Source: Akkermansiaceae bacterium (GTDB taxonomy: Bacteria; Verrucomicrobiota; Verrucomicrobiia; Verrucomicrobiales; Akkermansiaceae). From it: a stretch of DNA of 10,718 bases. Every line of letters begins with the position of its first letter. Position 1 is the stretch's first letter. A program made the translations under genes and the position numbers. The stretch lies in the NCBI GenBank assembly GCA_023301545.1, contig JALZUI010000149.1, positions 1-10,718 of the forward strand. Reading direction: 5' to 3'. Positions 1-6,532 of this stretch are shown here, piece by piece. Below the pieces are notes generated by a model. The model ran no database searches. It had not been told where the DNA came from and worked only from the letters and a program-made list of their open reading frames with translations.

Positions 1-256
1 TGTGCGTGAGGCCGATGTTAATTTTTGCCACGAGGATTTCGGTGTCCGTATAGATGGGAAGCGCCTAATATGTTCAGTTAAGGCCTTAGAGTCTTATCTA
101 GGTGGCGCAGAGCATTGGATTGCCAATGTGACCGCAATTCTTGACTCTCCACAGCATGACTTCCTGAGCCTAGCGCTCATGCCGGGTGAGGAGGCTGACT
201 TTCATCAACCTCAATCATTCCTACCGTTCCAAGAAATCCTGTCAGCGGCAGAATAA
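1..256 (+). CDS. 3' end of an unrecognised protein (5' truncated by window edge)
   Basis: An open frame runs from the left edge to a TAA at 254-256, giving about 84 residues. A GTG at 2-4 could be a start, but nothing upstream is visible, so this is more likely the C-terminal part of a longer protein. The peptide is acidic and soluble-looking, with no membrane segment, no signal peptide and no motif I recognise. Its C-terminal third (LALMPGEEADFHQPQSF) is rich in Pro, Glu and aromatics. It lies 79 bases upstream of pyrD on the same strand. No terminator hairpin is visible between them, so co-transcription is possible. Codon use looks like that of the neighbours. The function is unknown. Confidence 0.55.
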   Translation, partial: VREADVNFCHEDFGVRIDGKRLICSVKALESYLGGAEHWIANVTAILDSPQHDFLSLALMPGEEADFHQPQSFLPFQEILSAAE

Positions 257-297
257 TGTCGTAGTTTTACAGCTTGGGCAAAAAGAGATGGAAGGGA

Positions 298-326
298 TTG
301 TTTTTTATTAGAAGTTACGGTACGAC
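298..326 (+). promoter_or_regulatory. Weak candidate promoter of pyrD
   Basis: A TTGTTT hexamer (298-303) is separated by 17 bases from TACGAC (321-326). The -35-like element is fair and the -10-like element is poor (T, A and A match). If used, transcription would begin a few bases before the ATG at 336, giving an almost leaderless message. This is pattern matching only; transcription from the upstream gene is an alternative. Confidence 0.2.
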
Positions 327-335
327 CAACTCTAC

Positions 336-1352
336 ATGAACTTCTACCCATTAGCGAAGAAAGCTCTCTTCAGTCTTGATCCTGAAAAGGCACACGACCT
401 CAGCCTTAAGTCCTTACGAACCTTAGAGGGGCTCTCGGCGCTTTCTGCACTGACTCCTGTGATGGAAGAAAAGCCAGTTGAATGTATGGGGCTGACCTTC
501 CCTAACCCCGTAGGCTTAGCTGCTGGAATGGATAAGGAAGGGAATACGATAGATGCTTTTGGTCGTTTAGGCTTTGGCTTTGTTGAAGTAGGAACGCTCA
601 CTCCTCTCCCGCAAGCTGGTAATCCGGCTCCGAGAATGTTTCGCCTCCCTGAGCATGATGCTCTCATTAATCGAATGGGCTTTAATAACCCTGGGATTGA
701 AGAAGGGGTGGAGAATATAAGAAAGAGTAAGGATTTTTCTGGGTTGATCGGATTGAATATCGGTAAGAACAAAGTTACGCCTAACGAGGAAGCCACTTCG
801 GACTACCTTAAGTGTCTAAAGACTGGATATAACAGTGCCGATTATATTGCCGTGAACCTCTCCTCTCCGAACACGCCGGGGCTCCGCGATCTTCAAAACG
901 AAGACGAGACGAAGAAGCTAGTCAATGCATTGCGCATAGAACAGGCTAAGCTTGCCTTAGAATATGGAAAGCATGTGCCGATCGCACTCAAGGTCGCTCC
1001 AGACCTGGATGACGAGCATATCCAAGGACTAGCGAAGGTCTTCCTAGAGGAAGGGCTAGAGGGGCTGATCGCGACAAACACAACCATTTCCCGAACCGCT
1101 GTCAAAGGCCACAAGTATGGCGAAGAGGCTGGGGGACTATCAGGTGCTCCCGTAACAGAAAAATCTACCGAGGTCATCGCTAAGTTTTATAGCGCCCTGG
1201 GTGAAAAAGTTCCCATTATCGGGGTGGGTGGAATTATGAATGGTCAAGATGCCGCTGATAAGGTGAAAGCAGGGGCTAAACTAGTACAACTATATAGCGG
1301 TTTCGTTTATCGAGGCCCAGACCTGATTAAAGAGTGTATCCAATCCCTCTAA
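336..1352 (+). CDS. pyrD: Dihydroorotate dehydrogenase (quinone), class 2
   Basis: This enzyme oxidises dihydroorotate to orotate in pyrimidine synthesis and passes electrons through FMN to membrane quinone. The 338 residues match the length of the E. coli enzyme (336). The N-terminus (FYPLAKKALFSLDPEKAH, residues 3-20) is the membrane-associating, quinone-tunnel extension that defines class 2. Further family motifs follow in order: GLAAGMDKEG (60-69), GFVEVGTLTPLPQAGNPAPR (81-100), LINRMGFNN (110-118), NIGKNK (141-146), NLSSPNTPGLR (174-184), KVAPDL (219-224), ATNTT (246-250), GGLSG (266-270), IIGVGGI (294-300) and QLYSGF (318-323). Ser177 in NLSSPNT aligns with the class 2 catalytic base, where class 1 enzymes use Cys. 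The ATG at 336 fits the family N-terminus exactly, although there is no ribosome-binding motif before it. The gene ends at a strong hairpin and does not sit with other pyr genes. Confidence 0.97.
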   Translation: MNFYPLAKKALFSLDPEKAHDLSLKSLRTLEGLSALSALTPVMEEKPVECMGLTFPNPVGLAAGMDKEGNTIDAFGRLGFGFVEVGTLTPLPQAGNPAPRMFRLPEHDALINRMGFNNPGIEEGVENIRKSKDFSGLIGLNIGKNKVTPNEEATSDYLKCLKTGYNSADYIAVNLSSPNTPGLRDLQNEDETKKLVNALRIEQAKLALEYGKHVPIALKVAPDLDDEHIQGLAKVFLEEGLEGLIATNTTISRTAVKGHKYGEEAGGLSGAPVTEKSTEVIAKFYSALGEKVPIIGVGGIMNGQDAADKVKAGAKLVQLYSGFVYRGPDLIKECIQSL

Positions 1353-1356
1353 ATAC

Positions 1357-1394
1357 AAAAAACGCTCACTCCCATTATGGGGGTGAGCGTTTTT
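1357..1394. terminator. Bidirectional intrinsic terminator between pyrD and the DUF481 gene
   Basis: ACGCTCAC (1362-1369) pairs with GTGAGCGT (1383-1390), a T-G wobble follows, and CCC (1371-1373) pairs with GGG (1379-1381), leaving a five-base ATTAT loop. The stem is flanked by a run of A on the left and TTTTT (1390-1394) on the right, so each strand has a U-tract after a GC-rich hairpin. It sits between two converging stop codons and can end both transcripts. Confidence 0.93.
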
Positions 1395-1415
1395 AAGATT
1401 AAGGGTTGCCTTAAA

Positions 1416-2129
1416 TTAGAACTTGTAAGAAATTCCTGAGATAAGCTTGAGGTCGTTCTCGTCAGCGCCGAAAGCAGGATTGTTTGTGTAGGTGTTTTCT
1501 AGTGCTACACGGAGGTTCATGTTTTCGCTAACTTTAGATTCAATCGCGATGTTGAAGATTACATTGAAGTTATCTAAGTCCTCTAATGGAGCGTAAGCAG
1601 CAAGGCTCTGTGTGATGAATGATGTCTCGGAGAGCTTGTGTGAAGCACGTTGTCCAAGGTAAATGTGAGCACTGTCGAAGTTGTCGTCACCAACAGACTC
1701 TACGGTGTAACCAGGACCAAACTCTACTGAGAATGTAGTGGTGTCATTTTTGAGGAGGTGAATTCCGTAAAGAGCGGTTGCTTGGAGACGGTACTCGATG
1801 TCAGCTAGGTCGTCACGAAGTCCTTCTGCACGGAAACCGTAGTAAGTAGTCTCACTTACAAGCTTGTTCCACGTGTAGTATGTTGAGAGAACATCAGCAG
1901 TTGTGTTGCTATCACTTTCACCGAAGGTGTAAGAAAGGTTAGCGAGTTGTTGAGTTGTGCCGTTGTCGTTTAAGAAGTTAAAGGCAGTAGTGAGAAGGAT
2001 CGTTTCACTGTTACCGCGAGTAAGGGTAAGGCCGAAGTTAGCGCTGTTTTCCCATCCGTCTGTAACGGTAGCTGCGTTAAGCTGCGTAGCGAAGATTCCT
2101 GCTGTAATTATTTTTGTAATGTTATTCAT
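1416..2129 (-). CDS. DUF481-type outer-membrane beta-barrel protein
   Basis: The 237-residue product resembles the DUF481 (YdiY-like) outer-membrane family, whose function is poorly known. A short Sec-type signal peptide (residues 1-19) ends in QLNA, with likely cleavage after Ala19. The mature N-terminus carries the family-like stretch GWENSANFGLTLTRGNSET (25-43), with Trp-x-Asn, then Gly, then the GNS turn. The rest alternates polar and aromatic residues in strands typical of a small barrel, for example FSVEFGPGYTV (133-143). It ends in YKF, the terminal aromatic expected of BAM-assembled barrels. Cysteine is absent. The ATG at 2129 puts the signal peptide directly at the start; no Shine-Dalgarno sequence precedes it. 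It is transcribed away from the BON/OmpA gene and towards pyrD. A nonspecific barrel of another family cannot be excluded. Confidence 0.8.
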   Translation of the reverse strand: MNNITKIITAGIFATQLNAATVTDGWENSANFGLTLTRGNSETILLTTAFNFLNDNGTTQQLANLSYTFGESDSNTTADVLSTYYTWNKLVSETTYYGFRAEGLRDDLADIEYRLQATALYGIHLLKNDTTTFSVEFGPGYTVESVGDDNFDSAHIYLGQRASHKLSETSFITQSLAAYAPLEDLDNFNVIFNIAIESKVSENMNLRVALENTYTNNPAFGADENDLKLISGISYKF

Positions 2130-2262
2130 ACAATTAACTTTGACTAAATAAATTCGATTACGTCCACATTTTTTTATTTTTATTTACTATTATTGCTATT
2201 TAATCGTTATAGTTGTGACTCTATGTACTAATAGAGGTCTCTACAATTATGACACGATAAGC
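2130..2262. promoter_or_regulatory. AT-rich divergent control region
   Basis: These 133 bases separate the DUF481 gene (minus) from the BON/OmpA gene (plus) and must hold the promoters for both. The segment around 2163-2210 is strongly AT-rich with T-runs (2169-2175, 2177-2180). TTTACT (2183-2188) followed after 18 bases by TTATAG (2207-2212) is a weak plus-strand candidate. I could not identify a convincing minus-strand pair or an operator. A three-codon open frame (ATG at 2249, TAA at 2258) ends two bases before the ATG at 2263. Confidence 0.45.
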
Positions 2263-3654
2263 ATGAAGATACTTGTAATACTATTAGCGCTGGTTGCCGT
2301 CCCTGTTTTAGTGGGATACTTCCAGACCCAAAAATACGATAAGGATTTAAAACCAGTCCTTGAGAAAGAAGCCTTAGAAGTAATGAACGCGGAGGGCGTA
2401 GATAATCCAAGCGTTGAGCTGGATCATTTACACGCCACTCTCAGCGGAGTTACTGCTACCGAAGAAGAGCGTGAAGAAGTTCGAGCGCTAGTGAGTGAGG
2501 TTGGTGGCCCCGGTGCGGTTGTAGCTTCGCATAGAAACAACAATCTAGAAACCTACGGTTCATTACACATCGAAAGAAGTGGCGAGTACGTCTCTGTAAA
2601 CGGTAACTTTGATGAAGGCACATGGGCTGATACGTTTTCCGTTCCAATGGAAGGGGTGACGTTGGCTAAAGGAAGCAGTTACCGAGAAGAAGGCTTTTTC
2701 AGAAACCCCCAGCTTCCAGAGCTAGCCGCTTCTAACCCAGAGGTTCAAAAATGGATGGGCGATTTCTTAGCCCTTCCTGGTGCTCGCGGAATTAAGGTAG
2801 GTGCACAGAGTAATGAAATTAGGCTCTACGGTAAAATGACTGAAAAGCTTCAGAAGAGAACCCTCAGTGGGGCCGCTGCTGCCGGTCTGACCGTTACTCC
2901 TGATTTTGAGATTGTTCCAGCTACCCCGATTGACCTTAACACGAGTAGTGTTGGTAATAAGATTGTAGCTTCAGGTACGATTCCTGATGACCTTGAGGTT
3001 GGTCGCTACGGCTTCTCACCTAGTGAAGACCTCCAGCTAGACCCTTTTACGGATGCACCTGCTGGTGTATATGAAAGTGGCTTTGGTGAGTGGCATAAGG
3101 ACTTCTACGCTGACCGCCAGGCTCGCCGTGGATACACCCTTTCTGGGGATAAGCTGACTCTGAATGGATTAGCTACTCCGTTTCTCGTTAATGGATGGAA
3201 GTCCTCTGCGACCGCTCTCGGCTTAAAGCCAGAGGTTGAATCACTGAAGGTTTTCCCATCTCCATACCACTATGATTCGTACAAGCTACAATCTAAAGTA
3301 TCAGAAGGGGATCTTGCTAAAATTAAAGCCGCTTTTGAGCTGAACCAAGTTTATTTCCAGTCGGGATCAAGTGAAGTTCAAGGAGCAGAAGTCGCTAAGG
3401 TAGATGCTCTGGCTGGAATTCTCCTCGAAGTGGGTGATAAGGCGAGCTACATCATAGGTGGGCACGCAGACTCCACAGGTGATATCGAAATTAACCGCAA
3501 GCTCAGTAAGGAACGTGCCGAAGCTGTCCTAGAAGGGCTTGCTGAACGTGGAGTCAATAAGGCTCTATTCGAGGTGACCTCCTTTGGCTCAGCAGAAGCG
3601 AAAAAAGTTGGGGGCAGTGCTTCCGACCGTCGAGTGGAAATTCTCGTAAAATAA
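2263..3654 (+). CDS. Periplasmic BON-like repeat protein with C-terminal OmpA (peptidoglycan-binding) domain
   Basis: The 463-residue protein starts with one hydrophobic segment (MKILVILLALVAVPVLVGYF, 1-20), followed by a periplasmic region. There is no lipobox Cys, so it is either anchored by this helix or cleaved. Residues about 32-84 look like a BON domain: beta strand LHATLSG, then a helix, then a GG turn. Related strand-helix units recur at about 181-220 (IRLYGKM onward) and 287-331 (LTLNGLA onward). Residues about 356-463 form an OmpA C-terminal domain with GGHADSTG and RKLSKERAEAVLEGLAERGV. Asp403 and Arg418 align with the residues that hold diaminopimelate of peptidoglycan in known OmpA domains. 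The ATG at 2263 is preferred to the GTG at 2215, because the latter adds 16 polar residues before the hydrophobic start. The next gene follows after 46 bases with no terminator, suggesting one transcript. Confidence 0.85.
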   Translation: MKILVILLALVAVPVLVGYFQTQKYDKDLKPVLEKEALEVMNAEGVDNPSVELDHLHATLSGVTATEEEREEVRALVSEVGGPGAVVASHRNNNLETYGSLHIERSGEYVSVNGNFDEGTWADTFSVPMEGVTLAKGSSYREEGFFRNPQLPELAASNPEVQKWMGDFLALPGARGIKVGAQSNEIRLYGKMTEKLQKRTLSGAAAAGLTVTPDFEIVPATPIDLNTSSVGNKIVASGTIPDDLEVGRYGFSPSEDLQLDPFTDAPAGVYESGFGEWHKDFYADRQARRGYTLSGDKLTLNGLATPFLVNGWKSSATALGLKPEVESLKVFPSPYHYDSYKLQSKVSEGDLAKIKAAFELNQVYFQSGSSEVQGAEVAKVDALAGILLEVGDKASYIIGGHADSTGDIEINRKLSKERAEAVLEGLAERGVNKALFEVTSFGSAEAKKVGGSASDRRVEILVK

Positions 3655-3700
3655 TCCGATAAAACAAACTCTTAATAACCTATAAACATACAATAATATC

Positions 3701-4477
3701 ATGGACGCAATTAGTTACTTTTTTACTACCCTCGGAATTCACAACTTCCTTCTGGCGCTACTATCTTTCCTCTTAGGACTTCTTCTAGGTTGGATGATCT
3801 GGGCTCGTAATAGCAAAATGCAGGCAAAGTTCGATGCGAAGCTTAAGGCTGAGCAAGGCAAAGTTAATGAACTCAACCTAGAACTTGAAAAGACGCAAAA
3901 AGCGAATCGAGAAATTGAACTTGCTCTTTCTGGTGCTAAAACAAGCCTTGATAAGGCTCAGAAGCAAACCTCTAATGCAACTTCAAATCTAGGAGCAACT
4001 AGTGGAGGCAACGCAGACCGCGTTGCTGAGCTGGAAGCACAACTTGCTACTTCTAACTCAGATCTTGCTACTTGTCGCGCTGACCTCAGCAGCTGTAAGA
4101 CGAGCAATGCTTCACAACCTGTCGCTCCCGTTCAAGACGGCAGCGCTGAAGGGCTTAAAGCAAAAAACATGGAGTTCTTTGCTGCTGACCTAGCGTCTGG
4201 TAAGCTTAGAGAAGATGAAAAGTACGGACTACTCTACACCCGGGCTCTAGAAGAAGAACAACGAGACGATCTAACTCTTATTCACGGTGTTGCGAAAGTA
4301 TTGAACAAGACACTTAACGATGAGGGTGTTTACCGATTCCGCCAAATCGCGCTTTGGTCTCCTCAGATCTGTGAAGACTTCTCCGAGAAGATTTCCTTCA
4401 AGGGGCGTATCGAACGTGATGACTGGATCGGTCAGTGTAAGAAGTTCCACGAAGAGAAGTACGGAGAAAAAATCTGA
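3701..4477 (+). CDS. Inner-membrane coiled-coil protein with C-terminal helix-hairpin-helix (H3TH-like) domain
   Basis: The 258-residue protein begins with a short segment and one membrane helix (about 16-35, LLALLSFLLGLLLGWMIWA). RNSK follows, so the positive-inside rule puts the rest in the cytoplasm. Residues about 38-90 and 105-133 are charged heptad-like coiled coil. A Ser/Ala/Thr-rich stretch (90-104) lies between them and a flexible linker at 134-150 follows. Residues about 150-187 (EFFAADLASGKLREDEKYG) precede a compact C-terminus (188-258) with DDLTLIHGVAKVL, YRFRQIALWSP and RIERDDWIGQCKKFHEE. That layout resembles the H3TH domain of COG3743-type proteins, described there as flap-endonuclease-1-like. 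The usual GIGP hairpin reads GVAK here. TACAAT (3689-3694) lies just before the gene, but no -35 element is seen. It ends at a strong terminator. DNA binding is inferred, not shown. Confidence 0.75.
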   Translation: MDAISYFFTTLGIHNFLLALLSFLLGLLLGWMIWARNSKMQAKFDAKLKAEQGKVNELNLELEKTQKANREIELALSGAKTSLDKAQKQTSNATSNLGATSGGNADRVAELEAQLATSNSDLATCRADLSSCKTSNASQPVAPVQDGSAEGLKAKNMEFFAADLASGKLREDEKYGLLYTRALEEEQRDDLTLIHGVAKVLNKTLNDEGVYRFRQIALWSPQICEDFSEKISFKGRIERDDWIGQCKKFHEEKYGEKI

Positions 4478-4503
4478 TCTCCTATCTGATTAACCTTTAT
4501 AAG

Positions 4504-4535
4504 ACTCGCCTTCCTTACTGGGAGGCGAGTTTTAT
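4504..4535 (+). terminator. Intrinsic terminator after the coiled-coil/H3TH gene
   Basis: ACTCGCCT (4504-4511) pairs with AGGCGAGT (4523-4530). The stem extends by a T-G wobble and two C-G pairs around a five-base TTACT loop, and TTTT (4530-4533) follows. It lies 27 bases after the stop codon and closes the plus-strand unit that begins at 2263. It has no A-run on its left side, so it works mainly in one direction. Confidence 0.9.
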
Positions 4536-4624
4536 TACGTTTGGGCATTCGTGATCAGGCTCTAGAGTCGTATTTGGGTGAATTAAGATTGAGCATTGAG
4601 ACGCAATATGGAATGTCATAGTGT

Positions 4625-6451
4625 ATGGAAACCTCCACTGCTCGGCATATTTACATTTGCGTGCTTCGCTACGTGCTGGCCTTACTAGCTGGAGTGGCCT
4701 TATCTTTTGCTTATGCCCCTACGGATTTGGGGATGATCGCTTGGTTTTTCCCTGCCGCATTGCTGGCTCTTCTTTGGTCCATTCCGCATCATGAAACGAA
4801 CTGGAAAAAGAATTGGGGACGTGGATTTCGCTTGGCCTTTGTAGCGGGCTTTGGCTTTTGGTTTCGGGATGTGTCTTTCGTGGGCGTGGTTAGTCAGAAC
4901 GCAGGTTGGGCGAGTTCGGGAGGCTTAGCACTCTACCTTTCCCTATATTTCGGTCTCTACGGAGGCTGGGCGACTACTCTTGGGCGCTGGCGACTGGAGA
5001 GGTCTCAATTGACGACTAAGCCTAGCCGTAATCCAGCCTTACAGATTTTAGGTCTAGCGGCCTTACATGGGGGGCTTTGGTGTGGGCTCGAATGGCTCCG
5101 AGGACTTTCTAGGCTGAGCTTTGGTTGGGATGGGTTAGGAGGCTCATTTATAGAATCAGGGATCGAGCTAGCACAGGCTGCTGATTTGATCGGAGTTACG
5201 GGCCTTTCGTTTATTCCTGTTTTTGGAGGAGCGGTTTTGATCCAGACCCTGCGGACCTTTCATTTGGAAGCTTTCTACGGGTACCGCCGGGCGCATTGGG
5301 AGGTCGGGATTACTTTGAGCTTACTCTGCCTGATGTTCTTTTATGGAACCAATAGATTACAGACACTCAATAAGGTCGAAACGCTAGATCTCCGCAGTTT
5401 AATTGTGCAGCAGAATATTCCTGTCGCGAACTGCTGGGATGATGGGAATTTTAGTCTATTCAGTGATGCGATGGAATCGGCATTCCTTAAAATCGAAGAC
5501 CGCGCGATGTTGAGTTTAGAGCAAACCGGTCGAGCTCAAATCGAGACTCCAGATATTGTATTGTTTCCCGAGAGTGCGCTTCCGTACCCTCTTTACATGA
5601 ATAGGGAAGGGCAACCTCATGAGGGGCAACCCATTCAGCACTATATTAACGAAGAAGTCCGCAAGCATGGAGACTTCCTATTGATAACAGGTGTAGTGGA
5701 GTACCCCAGCTATATTGATGAGGATGGCTACTTCCAAATTGTGATGGAACAAGGAGGCGGGAATTTCTACAATTCAGTGGCCTTTTTTGAGGGGGATTTT
5801 ACGAGTTACGAAATGAAAGCCAAGAGCCACCTCATGCCTTTTGGGGAATATATGCCGTTTAGTTGGGTTCCCTTTGTTTCTGCCGCGTTTGAGTACTCTG
5901 CTGGAATGACGTTCGGAGGCTCCTTTACGCCCGCTCAGAGCTTTTCCCCTCAGCCTGCTGAAATCGATGGCGAGCACTACTCGATTATCCCAAGCGTGTG
6001 TTATGAGGATTCGGTTTCTCGAACGGTTCGCCATTATATTCGTCCCGAGCCTCAGGTGATTGTGAATGTTACCAATGATGGTTGGTTTGCAGGTTCCGCT
6101 TGTGCCGAGAAGCATTTCCAGAATGCTCGTTTCCGCGCCATCGAGTACCGCCGCCCACTTCTCCGCGCTGCTAATACGGGCTTGAGTGGAGCAGTGAATA
6201 TTAATGGTTCCACCGCGCACCCCATTACGGGTAAACCACAAGAGCTGCGGGCGAGCGATGGGAATTACGAAATCGCAGGGAGTCTAGAAACCCTCGTGCA
6301 AACTCCTAAAATACCAATTTTCACCCTCTACAGTATGATCGGGGATCTCTTTTCTTGGGGCGGGGGGCTGATAGCCGTTCTTTGGAGTCTTTTTCATATT
6401 TTCAAAGTGTCCTTGGCCCAGAAAAATGAAGCTGGCAAAAGTAGCGTTTAG
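4625..6451 (+). CDS. lnt: Apolipoprotein N-acyltransferase
   Basis: Lnt is an inner-membrane enzyme that transfers a third acyl chain from phospholipid to the N-terminal Cys of lipoproteins, the last maturation step before Lol sorting. The 608 residues comprise an N-terminal multi-helix membrane part (about 12-245), a periplasmic nitrilase-type domain (about 255-555) and a final membrane helix (about 564-593). The Glu-Lys-Cys triad is intact: Glu316 in LFPESALP, Lys400 in AKSHLMPFGEY and Cys459 in PSVCYED. These match E. coli Glu267, Lys335 and Cys387. NVTNDGWF (481-488) and RAIEYRRPLLRAANTGLSG (504-522) are also typical. It is about 100 residues longer than the E. coli protein, with extra length upstream of Glu316, between Glu316 and Lys400, and at the ends. 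The ATG at 4625 starts just before the first helix. No Shine-Dalgarno motif is seen. Confidence 0.95.
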   Translation: METSTARHIYICVLRYVLALLAGVALSFAYAPTDLGMIAWFFPAALLALLWSIPHHETNWKKNWGRGFRLAFVAGFGFWFRDVSFVGVVSQNAGWASSGGLALYLSLYFGLYGGWATTLGRWRLERSQLTTKPSRNPALQILGLAALHGGLWCGLEWLRGLSRLSFGWDGLGGSFIESGIELAQAADLIGVTGLSFIPVFGGAVLIQTLRTFHLEAFYGYRRAHWEVGITLSLLCLMFFYGTNRLQTLNKVETLDLRSLIVQQNIPVANCWDDGNFSLFSDAMESAFLKIEDRAMLSLEQTGRAQIETPDIVLFPESALPYPLYMNREGQPHEGQPIQHYINEEVRKHGDFLLITGVVEYPSYIDEDGYFQIVMEQGGGNFYNSVAFFEGDFTSYEMKAKSHLMPFGEYMPFSWVPFVSAAFEYSAGMTFGGSFTPAQSFSPQPAEIDGEHYSIIPSVCYEDSVSRTVRHYIRPEPQVIVNVTNDGWFAGSACAEKHFQNARFRAIEYRRPLLRAANTGLSGAVNINGSTAHPITGKPQELRASDGNYEIAGSLETLVQTPKIPIFTLYSMIGDLFSWGGGLIAVLWSLFHIFKVSLAQKNEAGKSSV

Positions 6452-6493
6452 CTCAAAGGGAAAAACAAAAGTAGGCCCCAGAAACGAAAAACA

Positions 6494-6523
6494 TTGAAAT
6501 CACGGCACGAGTAGACTGATATT
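6494..6523 (+). promoter_or_regulatory. Candidate promoter of argH
   Basis: TTGAAA (6494-6499) lies 18 bases before GATATT (6518-6523), fair matches to -35 and -10 elements. Transcription would then begin around 6530, at or just before the ATG at 6533, implying a leaderless or nearly leaderless message. Read-through from lnt is also possible, since no terminator is visible in 6452-6532. Confidence 0.3.
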
Positions 6524-6532
6524 CTCTCTAAT

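Noticed and set aside
344..796. Minus-strand open frame of 150 codons inside pyrD
   Set aside because: It is antisense to conserved pyrD motifs and its Ser/Pro-rich composition is typical of a reverse-frame shadow.
2114..2142. TTG followed after 18 bases by TAACTTTG on the plus strand, matching the Bacteroidetes-type TTG / TAnnTTTG promoter
   Set aside because: It lies partly inside the DUF481 coding start, would give a leader of over 100 bases, and nothing else in the window supports that promoter type.
2215..2262. GTG at 2215 as an earlier start for the BON/OmpA gene
   Set aside because: It would put 16 polar residues ahead of the hydrophobic N-terminus; the ATG at 2263 gives a normal signal or anchor sequence.
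3681..3694. TATAAA and TACAAT just before the coiled-coil/H3TH gene as a separate promoter
   Set aside because: No -35-like hexamer occurs at suitable spacing and the region is generally AT-rich, so operon transcription from upstream is the simpler reading.
5774..6241. Minus-strand open frame of 155 codons inside lnt
   Set aside because: It lies entirely opposite the catalytic domain of lnt; the peptide is rich in Arg and shows no domain pattern. It is a shadow of lnt codon use.
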